64,000 nt of DNA, from contig NZ_CP134062.1 of assembly GCF_031583025.1 (NCBI RefSeq), positions 496,001-560,000 on the forward strand. The letters are read 5' to 3'. The notes under the pieces are model-generated. The model worked only from the letters and a program-made list of their open reading frames with translations, was not told where the DNA came from and did not search any database. This DNA is from Mycobacterium sp. Z3061 (GTDB taxonomy: Bacteria > Actinomycetota > Actinomycetes > Mycobacteriales > Mycobacteriaceae). The position numbers and the translations under genes were made by a program. Below are positions 35,485-43,694 of this stretch, in pieces (positions within the stretch are counted from its first letter, which is position 1; each line of letters opens with the position of its first letter).

Positions 35485-36453
35485 ATGAAAGCCGCTGTTG
35501 TTCAAGAGCTTTCCGGGCCAGCCGGCATAGTCTATACCGATATCGCCGACGTATCCGATGGCGGTGGCAACATCGTCATCGAGGTACGCGCCGCCGGCGT
35601 GTGTTTCCCGGACCTGCTGTTGACCAAGGGCAAGTACCAACTGAAGTTGCCGCCGCCGTTCGTCCCCGGCATGGAATGTGCCGGGGTCGTTCGTTCGGCA
35701 CCCGCCGATTCGGGTTTCCGGGTGGGGGAACGGGTTTCGGCGTTCGGTGTACTCGGCTGCTATGCCGAGCAGGTGGCCGTTCCGGTCTCCCACGTGATCC
35801 GCAGTCCCACCGAACTCGACGACGCCGAAGCGGTGTCGCTGCTGGTCAACTACAACACCATGTTTTTCGCCCTGTCCCGCCGCGCGGTGATGCGGCCGGG
35901 CCAGACGGTGCTGGTCCTCGGCGCAGCCGGCGGGGTGGGCACCGCCGCGGTCCAGATCGCCAAGGCGATGGGCGCCAGCCAGGTGATAGGCGTGGTGCAC
36001 CGTGAAACCGCGATGGACTACGTCGCCGCGCTCGGCGCGGACCGGGTGCTGCATCTGGCCGAGGGCTGGGTTGAGCGCGTCCACGAGTTCACCAACGGTC
36101 AAGGGGTCGACATCGTGGTGGACCCCATTGGCGGTCGCACCTTCGACGACGCGATCCGGGCGCTGGCCATCGACGGCAAGCTGCTGGTGATCGGCTTCGC
36201 CGCCGGCAGCGTCCCGACCCTGACGGTCAACCGGTTGTTGCTGCGCAACATCGGCGTGCTGGGCGTCGCGTGGGGCGAATACCTGAACAAGGTCCCCGGT
36301 TCGGCGGTGCTGTTCTCCTCGGGTCTCAATCAGCTGGTTTCGCTGGGGCTCAAACCGCCTCCGCCGCAGCGCTATCCGTTGTCTGAAGCCCGCGCCGCGC
36401 TGCAGTGCCTGGACGACGGCGGGGTACTCGGCAAAGTAGTGCTGGAACCTTAG
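35485..36453 (+). CDS. NADPH:quinone oxidoreductase, zinc-free MDR family (Rv0149-like)
   Basis: A 322-residue medium-chain reductase without zinc lobes. The nucleotide-binding motif VLGAAGGVGTAAVQIAKAMG is near residues 146-165, followed by HRETAMDYVAALGADRV. The substrate-binding start FPDLLLTKGKYQLKLPPPFV is typical. It reduces quinones or enoyl groups. ATG 35485 is six bases after the SDR stop, so the two are cotranscribed. A TTG at 35482 is in frame but unlikely. Confidence 0.93.
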   Translation: MKAAVVQELSGPAGIVYTDIADVSDGGGNIVIEVRAAGVCFPDLLLTKGKYQLKLPPPFVPGMECAGVVRSAPADSGFRVGERVSAFGVLGCYAEQVAVPVSHVIRSPTELDDAEAVSLLVNYNTMFFALSRRAVMRPGQTVLVLGAAGGVGTAAVQIAKAMGASQVIGVVHRETAMDYVAALGADRVLHLAEGWVERVHEFTNGQGVDIVVDPIGGRTFDDAIRALAIDGKLLVIGFAAGSVPTLTVNRLLLRNIGVLGVAWGEYLNKVPGSAVLFSSGLNQLVSLGLKPPPPQRYPLSEARAALQCLDDGGVLGKVVLEP

Positions 36454-36507
36454 GCCAAGCCTCCCTATCCTCTATACCGGGTATCCCTCACCGGAGGAGG
36501 ACGTGTC

Positions 36508-36924
36508 ATGCCAGAACACGAGCCGGAAATGCAGATCACGCACGAAGGGGATCGCCCGGCCATGCATGGCCCGGTGCAGTTCTTCACCGGCGACGTGACC
36601 ATGAAGCAGCTCTTCGGACCGGCAGGTTCGTCGAAAGCCCATGGCGGACAACTCACTTTCGCCGCAGGCGCCCGCAGTGTCTGGCATACGCATCCCGCGG
36701 GACAGCGGCTGATCGTCACCGAAGGCAGCGGCTGGGTACAGCAGTGGGGTGGCGACCGCCGGCAGATCAACCCCGGGGACGTGATCTGGACCCCCGCCGG
36801 GATCAAGCACTGGCACGGAGCCACCGCAAGTTCGGCGATGACTCACATCGCCATTCAGGACGAAGTCGACGGGCGGTTCGTCGACTGGCTGGAGCAGGTG
36901 AGCGACGAGCAGTACCTGGGCTGA
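36508..36924 (+). CDS. cupin domain protein
   Basis: A 138-residue single cupin. The metal-binding motif HTHPAGQRLIVTEGSGWV is near residues 60-78, with the second His in KHWHGATASS near 101. Relatives resemble carboxymuconolactone-associated cupins and act in small-molecule metabolism or sensing. A GGAGGAGG site precedes ATG 36508. An ATACC-G-GGTAT palindrome lies at 36474-36484. It replaces the Rv0150c position of M. tuberculosis. Confidence 0.88.
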   Translation: MPEHEPEMQITHEGDRPAMHGPVQFFTGDVTMKQLFGPAGSSKAHGGQLTFAAGARSVWHTHPAGQRLIVTEGSGWVQQWGGDRRQINPGDVIWTPAGIKHWHGATASSAMTHIAIQDEVDGRFVDWLEQVSDEQYLG

Positions 36925-37003
36925 GCATCATTGACGGACAATGTTGTTCGCTCCTACACTGTCGCCACTCCGCTTCGTTCTTTAGCCAAAAGGAGCAAGG
37001 CAA

Positions 37004-37384
37004 ATGGCGGCATTCACCGACGTCGAACTCGAGTACATGTCCAGTCAGCGGCTCGGCAGACTTGGGACGGTGACCCCCAAAGGATCCCCGCAAGTCCGGC
37101 CGGTCCGGTTCACCTACAACACCGAACTGGGCACCATCGACATCGGCGGGAAGGCGATGGCGGGCAGTCGCAAACTACGCAATGTGGAAACCAACCCAAA
37201 GGTGTCTCTGGTTCTCGATGACCTGGCCAGCGTCGATCCGTGGCGCCCTCGCGGACTCGAGATTCGCGGCCGGGGCGAGGCGTTGTCCACCGACGGCGGC
37301 GCGATGATCCGCATCCACCCGACGCGGGTACTGGCCTGGGGTCTCGATCCCGAGTCTCCGAAGCTGCAAGCGCGCAACGTGTGA
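37004..37384 (+). CDS. PPOX class F420/FMN-dependent split-barrel protein
   Basis: A 126-residue flavin/deazaflavin reductase-like protein of the pyridoxamine oxidase fold. The family pattern is FTDVELEYMSSQRLGRLGTV at the start, then GSPQVRPVRFTYN and DIGGKAMAGSRKLRNVETNP. The quoted segments are separate. It ends in RIHPTRVLAWGLD, typical of the actinobacterial PPOX F420-dependent subgroup. Substrate unknown. An AAAAGGAGC site precedes the ATG, and the DUF427 gene follows after 16 bp. Confidence 0.87.
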   Translation: MAAFTDVELEYMSSQRLGRLGTVTPKGSPQVRPVRFTYNTELGTIDIGGKAMAGSRKLRNVETNPKVSLVLDDLASVDPWRPRGLEIRGRGEALSTDGGAMIRIHPTRVLAWGLDPESPKLQARNV

Positions 37385-37400
37385 TCCGGTCGCTACCAAC

Positions 37401-37703
37401 ATGATTCGGGCCACGTGGAATGGAGCGGTGCTCGCCGAGGCGCCGCGCACCGTCCGGCTGGAGGGCAATCACTACTTTCCGCCGGATTCGTTGCGACGCG
37501 AGTTCTTCACCGAGAGCAAGACACAGACTTTGTGTCCGTGGAAGGGCGTGGCGCACTACTACGACGTGACGGTCGACGGGCAGGTCAATTCCGACGCCGG
37601 CTGGTACTACCCGAAGCCCAGCCCGCTGGCGCGCAAGATCAAGAATCATGTCGCGTTCTGGCACGGGGTCGCGATAGAGGACGAAGCGGATAGAACGGTC
37701 TGA
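37401..37703 (+). CDS. DUF427 family protein, second copy
   Basis: A 100-residue DUF427 protein. The core is EFFTESKTQTLCPWKGVAHY, followed by GWYYPKPSPLARKIKNHVAF. It is shorter at the N-terminus than the copy at 24528. Function unknown. One base separates its stop from the GTG of the membrane protein downstream, so they are cotranscribed. Confidence 0.9.
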   Translation: MIRATWNGAVLAEAPRTVRLEGNHYFPPDSLRREFFTESKTQTLCPWKGVAHYYDVTVDGQVNSDAGWYYPKPSPLARKIKNHVAFWHGVAIEDEADRTV

Positions 37704-37704
37704 C

Positions 37705-38055
37705 GTGCGCCGAGGCTCCGCCGATGTGCCGATGTGGCGGATCGGCATCGCCGGCGGGACGATCGGCATCCTGTGCTGCCTCGGTCCGACTGTCCTGGCG
37801 ATGATCGGAATCATCAGTGCGGCAACGGCATTTGCGTGGGCGAACAACCTGTACGACAACTACGCATGGTGGTTTCGCCTGGGCGGGGCGACGGTGCTCG
37901 TGACGCTGGTGTGGTGGCAGTTGCGCCGCCGCAACCAGTGCAGCATCGCCGGAGTGCGGCAGGCCCGTTGGCGGTTGCTCGGTGTGCTCGCCATTGCCGT
38001 CGGTACCTACGCAGGCCTGTACGCGTTGACCACCTGGCTCGGTCGGTTCGCGTGA
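37705..38055 (+). CDS. MerT-like small membrane protein
   Basis: A 116-residue protein with three predicted membrane helices (about residues 12-45, 57-72 and 90-112). Adjacent cysteines C24-C25 followed by LGP in the first helix recall mercuric transporter MerT, which passes Hg2+ through a Cys pair. A further cysteine is at about 79. No merA, merP or merR lies nearby, so a mercury role is not shown. A metal, thiol or other solute carrier is possible. It begins at a GTG directly after the DUF427 stop. Confidence 0.7.
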   Translation: MRRGSADVPMWRIGIAGGTIGILCCLGPTVLAMIGIISAATAFAWANNLYDNYAWWFRLGGATVLVTLVWWQLRRRNQCSIAGVRQARWRLLGVLAIAVGTYAGLYALTTWLGRFA

Positions 38056-38059
38056 CCGC

Positions 38060-39844
38060 TCAGAACGCGGTTCCGAAGGCGCCGACCGGTGTCGTCGACG
38101 GGGGCGCGCCCGTCCATGCGCTGACGATCTGAGAGAGCGCGTGCTGAAAGACGCGGACCTCGAACCCGGCGAACAGGGTCAACAGGCCGGCGTTGGCGGC
38201 CAGTGGCCCACCGAGCGCATAGATGCTGCCGCCCACCGGATCGCCGTCGGCGATCATCTCGGCGCCGGTCAGCATGATGTTGACGTTGTAGGACGGGACG
38301 GAGGTCAGCAGCGCGTTGGCGACATCAGCCGTCGGTAACAACGTCGCGTAAGCCGCCGAGGCGGATGTCGAAATCCCGTTGGCGACATAGGTGTTCGCCG
38401 CCTGCGCGGATGCGATGAAGTTCTGCGGCGAGGACAGTGTGGACGACAACCCGTTGGCCAGGGTGGTGCCGCCGGTGCTGACCGACTGCAGGACCGTCGG
38501 AACGTCGAGCGTCGGCAGCGCGGGCGGCGAGGCCATCATGGCCCTGATGTCAGCCGCGAAATCGCTGATCCCCTGTTGTGTTCCGGCGTTCAGCGCCTGG
38601 GCGATCTCGACGGCGCTGACCGGCGGGAGCACCCCGAAACCGGTGGGGACATTCGGGGGATCCGGCGACCAGCCGTGAGTGGTGCTGCCGTAGCCCAGAT
38701 TGACGATGACACGCATGTCGGGCTCGATCAGAGAGGCCAGTGGATGACCGATGACCGGGATGGCCCGCAGTGGAGACAGGATCGGCAGGTTTTCGGTGGG
38801 AATCATGTAGTAGTGCGTCGAGACGGGCCCGACCGTGTTCGTCAACTCCACGGCGGTGCCCCCCGGCGGCACGGTCAGTTGCTCGGCGGACAGGAACGGG
38901 TAGCCGCCGTGCAACTCGAGCAGGCCCAGGAACGCGTTGACATTGGACACGATGTTGAGGGGGTACTGCGGGAAGTCGCCGAAGCCGTCGTACTCCCTGG
39001 TGAAGATGTTGGTGGCGAAGGAGTTGTCGGGAGTCGCCGTGCCGAACAGGGTCAGCCCCAGACTCGGCAGGCTCAGCCCCGGGAATCGGGTCAGCAGTCC
39101 GCCGTTGGGGTTCGACGGGTTGCCGACGAGGGTGAAGTTCAGATTCGGTCCGGCACCGAATACGTTGCTCGGGTTCAGTGCCTTCATCTCCATCGAAGCG
39201 ATGACCGCGCTCTGGGAGTAACCGAACACGTTCACGTTGCCGCCGGGCGGCAAGGAGGAGAAGGCTTGGGTGATGGCGTTGTTCAGGATCGTCAGACCAC
39301 GCGCCGCTGACACGTCGAAAGTCAGGTCCTGGACGCCCGTCAGCGGATAGAGACCCTCGGGCGTGTTGATACCGATGTTGGGGCCGCCGGGGAAGAAGGG
39401 GTCGATATACATCGGCGGGATGCCCTGGATGTAGTCCGGGATCGGGATCGGGTAGCCACTGGCGCCCATGACCAGGGTGACGGCAGCTGCCGGGGCGGCG
39501 GCCACGTTGGTCAACAGCGACCGGATCGGCGAAATAGCTGAGTCCAGAGCGCCGGCAACGGCGTTGGCGATTTCGGTCTCCAGGTAGGCAAGGCCACCGC
39601 TGGTCAGCGCACGAGCGAACTGCGCGTGGAATTCCGCCGCCTGTCCCAGCACTGCCTGACCCTCGCGGCCGTAGGTGTCAAAGAGATTCGCGATGGCCGC
39701 TGATACTTCGTCAGCGGCCGCGGTCGCCAGGCCGATAGTCCCGGCGGCTGCACTCGCGTTGGCGGCGCCGATCGCACCGTGAACGTCCGCCAGGTCCGCC
39801 ACGGCCGCTGAGATGAGATCCGGCTGCACGGTCAAATACGACAT
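38060..39844 (-). CDS. PE family protein with PE-PPE hydrolase domain, array member 1
   Basis: A 594-residue protein, probably exported by a type VII (ESX) system. The PE domain spans residues 1-100. It has PD instead of the PE dipeptide and ends with the export motif YLETE at 87-91. The PE-PPE serine-hydrolase domain has FGYSQSA with nucleophile Ser near 209, then conserved Asp (YDGFGDFPQYP) and His (LHGGYP). A C-terminal module (TLLPTADVANALLTSVP) follows. No PPE partner is encoded nearby. Members 1 and 2 share the variant DPVGG in the C-terminal module. It is the position of PE1/PE2 (Rv0151c-Rv0152c). Confidence 0.93.
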   Translation of the reverse strand: MSYLTVQPDLISAAVADLADVHGAIGAANASAAAGTIGLATAAADEVSAAIANLFDTYGREGQAVLGQAAEFHAQFARALTSGGLAYLETEIANAVAGALDSAISPIRSLLTNVAAAPAAAVTLVMGASGYPIPIPDYIQGIPPMYIDPFFPGGPNIGINTPEGLYPLTGVQDLTFDVSAARGLTILNNAITQAFSSLPPGGNVNVFGYSQSAVIASMEMKALNPSNVFGAGPNLNFTLVGNPSNPNGGLLTRFPGLSLPSLGLTLFGTATPDNSFATNIFTREYDGFGDFPQYPLNIVSNVNAFLGLLELHGGYPFLSAEQLTVPPGGTAVELTNTVGPVSTHYYMIPTENLPILSPLRAIPVIGHPLASLIEPDMRVIVNLGYGSTTHGWSPDPPNVPTGFGVLPPVSAVEIAQALNAGTQQGISDFAADIRAMMASPPALPTLDVPTVLQSVSTGGTTLANGLSSTLSSPQNFIASAQAANTYVANGISTSASAAYATLLPTADVANALLTSVPSYNVNIMLTGAEMIADGDPVGGSIYALGGPLAANAGLLTLFAGFEVRVFQHALSQIVSAWTGAPPSTTPVGAFGTAF

Positions 39845-39937
39845 CGACCAATCCTTCGCATCGACGAAATACGCGATGTCGACGGCGCCAACTTGAAGCC
39901 CGAATTCCCGCCCGGCGCGGCCGATGCCGGTGAGCCT

Positions 39938-39959
39938 ACATTGACGTCCGCGTCAATGT
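39938..39959. promoter_or_regulatory. perfect palindrome upstream of PE array member 1
   Basis: ACATTGACG-TCCG-CGTCAATGT has perfect 9-bp arms and a 4-bp spacer. It lies about 94 bp before the start of member 1 and 50 bp after the stop of member 2. It could be an operator, or a transcription terminator for member 2. Confidence 0.55.
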
Positions 39960-40008
39960 CGCAGTTCGGCGAGGGAAACTACCACTGCCGCAACGGCATT
40001 GCAGGGGC

Positions 40009-41838
40009 CTAAGCGCCGGTGAGGTCGCCGAGCACGTTGCCGAACGCGTCGGTGATGACCACGAACTCGAAGCCGGCGGCGAGTGTTCCGATCGCGACGT
40101 CAGCGGCGATCGGCTTGGCGAACGCATTGACCAAGCCGCCCACCGGATCACCGTTGACGGCCTGCTGAATCCCGTCCAGGAACAGGTTGACGTTGTAGGA
40201 CGGAGCCGTGGTCAGCAGCGAGTTCACGATGTCCGCGGTCGGCAGCGCGACCGCGTAGGTGTCGGCGGCCGCGCTGGTGATGGCGGTGGTGATATTGGTG
40301 TTTGCGGACTTCAGCGCGTCGAAGAAGCTGTTCACCGGGGAGGCGGTCGCACCGGGCAATGCGAACGGCAGCGACAGGCCGCCGCCACCCGAGGGCACCA
40401 GGGCTGCCAGGCTGGCCGCCGACGGCAGCGCCGGGGCGCCGATAGCCTTCGTGAAGTTCTGGACACCTTGTCCCGCGAGAGCGATCTGGTCGCCGACGAA
40501 GTTCGTCGGGATCGGCGGCAGCGCTTCGAACGGAACGTGTACGTCGGCGTAGCCGGTGGTGTAGCCGTAGTGCGGGTCGCCGTAACCCCAGTTGACCAGG
40601 TAGGTCAGGTTGGGCTCGAGCAACGCCGCCAACGGTGTTCCGATCACCGGGATGGCCTTGATCGGCGACAGCAGCGGCAGACCCGGTTGCGTGATCATGT
40701 AGTAGTGGTCCCACGTGTTGCCCGGTGATACGGGCTGCTCGATGAGGCTGTAGCCCGGTGGCAGCGCGTTCGGGTTCAGGTCGGGGTAGTCGCCATGCAC
40801 CGTCTGGATACCGAGGAACGCGTTGAGGTCCGCCAGGAAGTTGATCGGGTACCTGGGGAAGTCGGCGTAGCCGTCGTACTGCAGCGTGTACGTGGTGGTC
40901 GGGATGCCCGTGTTGGTCGGGGTGGGGCCGAAGAAGTCCAGGCCGAGGGCCGGCAGCGACAGCCCCGGGAAGCGTGCCAACAGCCCGCCGTTCGGGTTCA
41001 TCGGGTTGCCCAGCAGGGTGAAGCTGAGCTCGTTCGGACCGGGCAACGTGCCCGCGGCGATCAGGTTGCGCAACTCGAGGGAGGAGAGGATGGCGCTCTG
41101 GGAGTAGCCGAGAACGGACACCGATTGTCCGCCGGTGCTGATCAATCCGTTGGGCCCGAACAACGCGTTGTCGAGGATCTCCACGCCACGCTGCGCCGAC
41201 ACGTTGAGGGTCAGGTCCTTGATCGCTGTCAGCGGATACAGGCCTTCCGGAGTGTTCAGCGGCAGCGACGGCGCGCCAGCGAGAAGGTTGTAGCCAGCGG
41301 TGATCCAGGGCTTTATGGAGGTCAGGTAGGACGGCGGCGGGATGGGCGTTCCGCTGCCGGCCATGATCAGCGCCGCGTCGTAGGGCCCGTAGGGCGACAC
41401 CGGAACGGTTGTGATCTTGGTGCCTGGCCCACCCGGGACCGGTGCACCGAACAGCGACTGGACCGGGGCGAGCAATGGCTGCAGGGGAGCGAGCAGAGCC
41501 TCGATCGGGGAGGCGGCCGCGCCGAACCCGCCTGCACCGCCCAGAACCTGGGCCGCGTTCGCGATCTCCGCCTCGGCGTAGGTGAGACTGGCCGCGGCCA
41601 GGGCGCGGTTGAACTCCGCGTGGAACGCTGCCGCCTGTCCGATGACCTGCTGGTATTCCTGACCGAACGCTCCGAAGAGTTGCGCGGCGGCCGCCGAGAT
41701 CTCGTCGGCCGCGGCGGCGGCCAGGCCGGTGGTCGGGCCCGCGGCGGCCGCGCTGGCCTCGGTGAGGGCGGTGCGGATTCCGGCCAGGTTCTCGGCGGCG
41801 GCGCTGATCAGTTGTGGTTGCGTCGTCAAATACGACAT
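40009..41838 (-). CDS. PE family protein with PE-PPE hydrolase domain, array member 2
   Basis: The longest array member, 609 residues. The PE domain has PQ in place of PE and the YAEAE export motif near 88. An extended linker (residues about 100-150, rich in Pro, Ala and Gly) precedes the hydrolase domain. That domain has LGYSQSA with Ser near 244, YDGYADFPRYP and TVHGDYP. The C-terminal module reads ALPTADIVNSLLTTAP and ends with a DPVGG type loop as in member 1. A TAGTCT -10-like hexamer lies at 41883-41878. Confidence 0.93.
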   Translation of the reverse strand: MSYLTTQPQLISAAAENLAGIRTALTEASAAAAGPTTGLAAAAADEISAAAAQLFGAFGQEYQQVIGQAAAFHAEFNRALAAASLTYAEAEIANAAQVLGGAGGFGAAASPIEALLAPLQPLLAPVQSLFGAPVPGGPGTKITTVPVSPYGPYDAALIMAGSGTPIPPPSYLTSIKPWITAGYNLLAGAPSLPLNTPEGLYPLTAIKDLTLNVSAQRGVEILDNALFGPNGLISTGGQSVSVLGYSQSAILSSLELRNLIAAGTLPGPNELSFTLLGNPMNPNGGLLARFPGLSLPALGLDFFGPTPTNTGIPTTTYTLQYDGYADFPRYPINFLADLNAFLGIQTVHGDYPDLNPNALPPGYSLIEQPVSPGNTWDHYYMITQPGLPLLSPIKAIPVIGTPLAALLEPNLTYLVNWGYGDPHYGYTTGYADVHVPFEALPPIPTNFVGDQIALAGQGVQNFTKAIGAPALPSAASLAALVPSGGGGLSLPFALPGATASPVNSFFDALKSANTNITTAITSAAADTYAVALPTADIVNSLLTTAPSYNVNLFLDGIQQAVNGDPVGGLVNAFAKPIAADVAIGTLAAGFEFVVITDAFGNVLGDLTGA

Positions 41839-41944
41839 CTGCTAATCCCCTTCACGGCCAGGGCAATTTCAGGTGTCAGACTAGAACGGTCCGGCCGACC
41901 GCATTGTGCTTTTAGAAGCTAAATATTTTTGGGACGGTCAGTCT

Positions 41945-43597
41945 TCAGGGGATCAGGGACTGAATGTCCTGGAGGGTGTTCACGACCGCTTCGGTGAGCA
42001 CCAGGAACTCCACCGCGCCGGCCACTGTGGCCAGACCAACGTCGGCTGCGATGGGCAGCCCGATCGCGTTGATCAGGTTGCCCTGCGCCAATTGCTGGGT
42101 GAACAGCGCCGCGTTGTAGGCGGGCAGCGAGGTCACCACGGACGTGGCGATATCGGCAGTGGGCAACAGGACGGCGTAGTTGGTCGCGGCGATCGATCCC
42201 ACCGTGTTGGCGATCTGCTGCGGTGTCGGCAGTGCGGCCACCTTGGCCCCGATCTCGGTCGGCGACGGCAGCGCGAATGTCGGAGCAGTCACCGGCTGGC
42301 TGGCCATGGCCTGCAGGTCGGCGCTGAAGTGGTTGATGCCCTGCTGGGTTCCGTTGGCGAGGGCGTTGAACACGGTACCCGGGGCGACATCGGGGAACAG
42401 TCCGAACGGCGTCGGGAGGTCGGCCGGACTCGTGGAGTAGCCGTAGTTCGGGTCGCCGTAGCCGAGATTGACCAGCACCCTCATGTTCGGCTCGATCAGG
42501 TTGGCCAGCGGGTTGCCGATACCGGGTATGGCGCGCAGCGGTTGCAGCAGCGGCAGGTGCTCGGTCGGCAGGATGTAGTAGCTGGTGTTGCCGGTGTAGC
42601 CCGGCGACGTCTGCAGCGGTATGGCGGCGTTGATCTGCGCCTGGGTCAGGTTGAGGTATTGCGGGTGAACAAAGACGATGCCGGCGACCGCGTTCAGGTC
42701 GGAGATGAGATTGAGCGGGTACTTCGGGAAATCGGCGAAGCCGTCGTACTCGAGCGTGTAATTGCGGACCGGGTAGATGGTGTCCGATGGTGTGGCGCCG
42801 TAGAACTCCAGACCCAGGCTCGACATGACCAGACCCGGGAACCGGGACAGGAGACCGCCGTTCGGGTTCATCTCGTTGCCGGTCAGGACGAAGTTCAGCA
42901 TGTTCGCCGGGGGAGGGGTGGCGCCGAAACTCGACAGACCCGCCGCGAGGTTGCGCATGTACAGCGACGAGATGACGGCGCTTTGTGAGACGCCGAAGAC
43001 GGTGACCGACTGGTTCAGATCGTGAATCTGGTGGTAGACGGCGTTGTCCATGGTGGTGAGACCGATCTGGACCGATTTGTTGAAGTACAGACTGCGGACG
43101 CCGGTCAGCGGGTAAAGCTCTTCGGGTGTGTTCAGCCCTTGCAGTTGTGCAACGGTAGTGCCGATGTAGTTGTTCGCCTTCTGCAGGAACTCCGCCGTGA
43201 CGATCGGAACGCCGGTGCCGCTGAGAACCAGCGAGATGTCGTTGGGCACCCAGGGGATCGCTGCCGCGGTCGCCGCCTGCGTGGTCGGCGCGAACGCTCC
43301 GCCCAGTGCTGCGGCGGCGGCCGTCTCGGCTTGCGCGTAGACCGAACCCGCCGCCGCCAGCGTCCGCTGGAATTCACCGTGGAACGCCTCGAATTGCCTT
43401 ACCACGTCCTGGTATTCGCGCCCGAACGTGCCGAACAGCTGGGCGATCGCCGCGGACACCTCGTCGCCTGCCGCCGCCAGCAGGCTCGACGTCGGTGTGG
43501 CCGCGGCCGCGCTGGCCGCGCTCAGTGCCGCGCCGATCCCTTCGATGTCGGTGGCAGCCGCCACCATCGCCTGTGGCTCCGCCAGCAAAAACGACAT
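41945..43597 (-). CDS. PE family protein with PE-PPE hydrolase domain, array member 3
   Basis: A 550-residue protein with PE domain (EPQ in place of the PE dipeptide) and export motif YAQAE near 87. The nucleophile motif reads FGVSQSA near residue 202. It differs from all other members, which have GYSQS, so the oxyanion environment may be altered. Asp (YDGFADFPKYP) and His (FVHPQYL) are retained. The C-terminal module is VLLPTADIATSVVTSLP with the GNLINAIG loop of members 3-6. A TACGCT -10-like hexamer lies at 43645-43640. Confidence 0.93.
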   Translation of the reverse strand: MSFLLAEPQAMVAAATDIEGIGAALSAASAAAATPTSSLLAAAGDEVSAAIAQLFGTFGREYQDVVRQFEAFHGEFQRTLAAAGSVYAQAETAAAAALGGAFAPTTQAATAAAIPWVPNDISLVLSGTGVPIVTAEFLQKANNYIGTTVAQLQGLNTPEELYPLTGVRSLYFNKSVQIGLTTMDNAVYHQIHDLNQSVTVFGVSQSAVISSLYMRNLAAGLSSFGATPPPANMLNFVLTGNEMNPNGGLLSRFPGLVMSSLGLEFYGATPSDTIYPVRNYTLEYDGFADFPKYPLNLISDLNAVAGIVFVHPQYLNLTQAQINAAIPLQTSPGYTGNTSYYILPTEHLPLLQPLRAIPGIGNPLANLIEPNMRVLVNLGYGDPNYGYSTSPADLPTPFGLFPDVAPGTVFNALANGTQQGINHFSADLQAMASQPVTAPTFALPSPTEIGAKVAALPTPQQIANTVGSIAATNYAVLLPTADIATSVVTSLPAYNAALFTQQLAQGNLINAIGLPIAADVGLATVAGAVEFLVLTEAVVNTLQDIQSLIP

Positions 43598-43694
43598 ACG
43601 TGCAGTCCCTTCCCCTCGACCCCCCGCAAGCTTTGCGCAAGCGTAAAGGGGACCTTCCGAAACTGTCTGGCGTTTACGCCATTCGGCCCGAAAG

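Noticed and set aside
36474-36484. ATACC-G-GGTAT before the cupin gene as a CsoR/CueR metal operator
   Set aside because: Short, and there is no metalloregulator gene nearby. It is mentioned only in the cupin entry.
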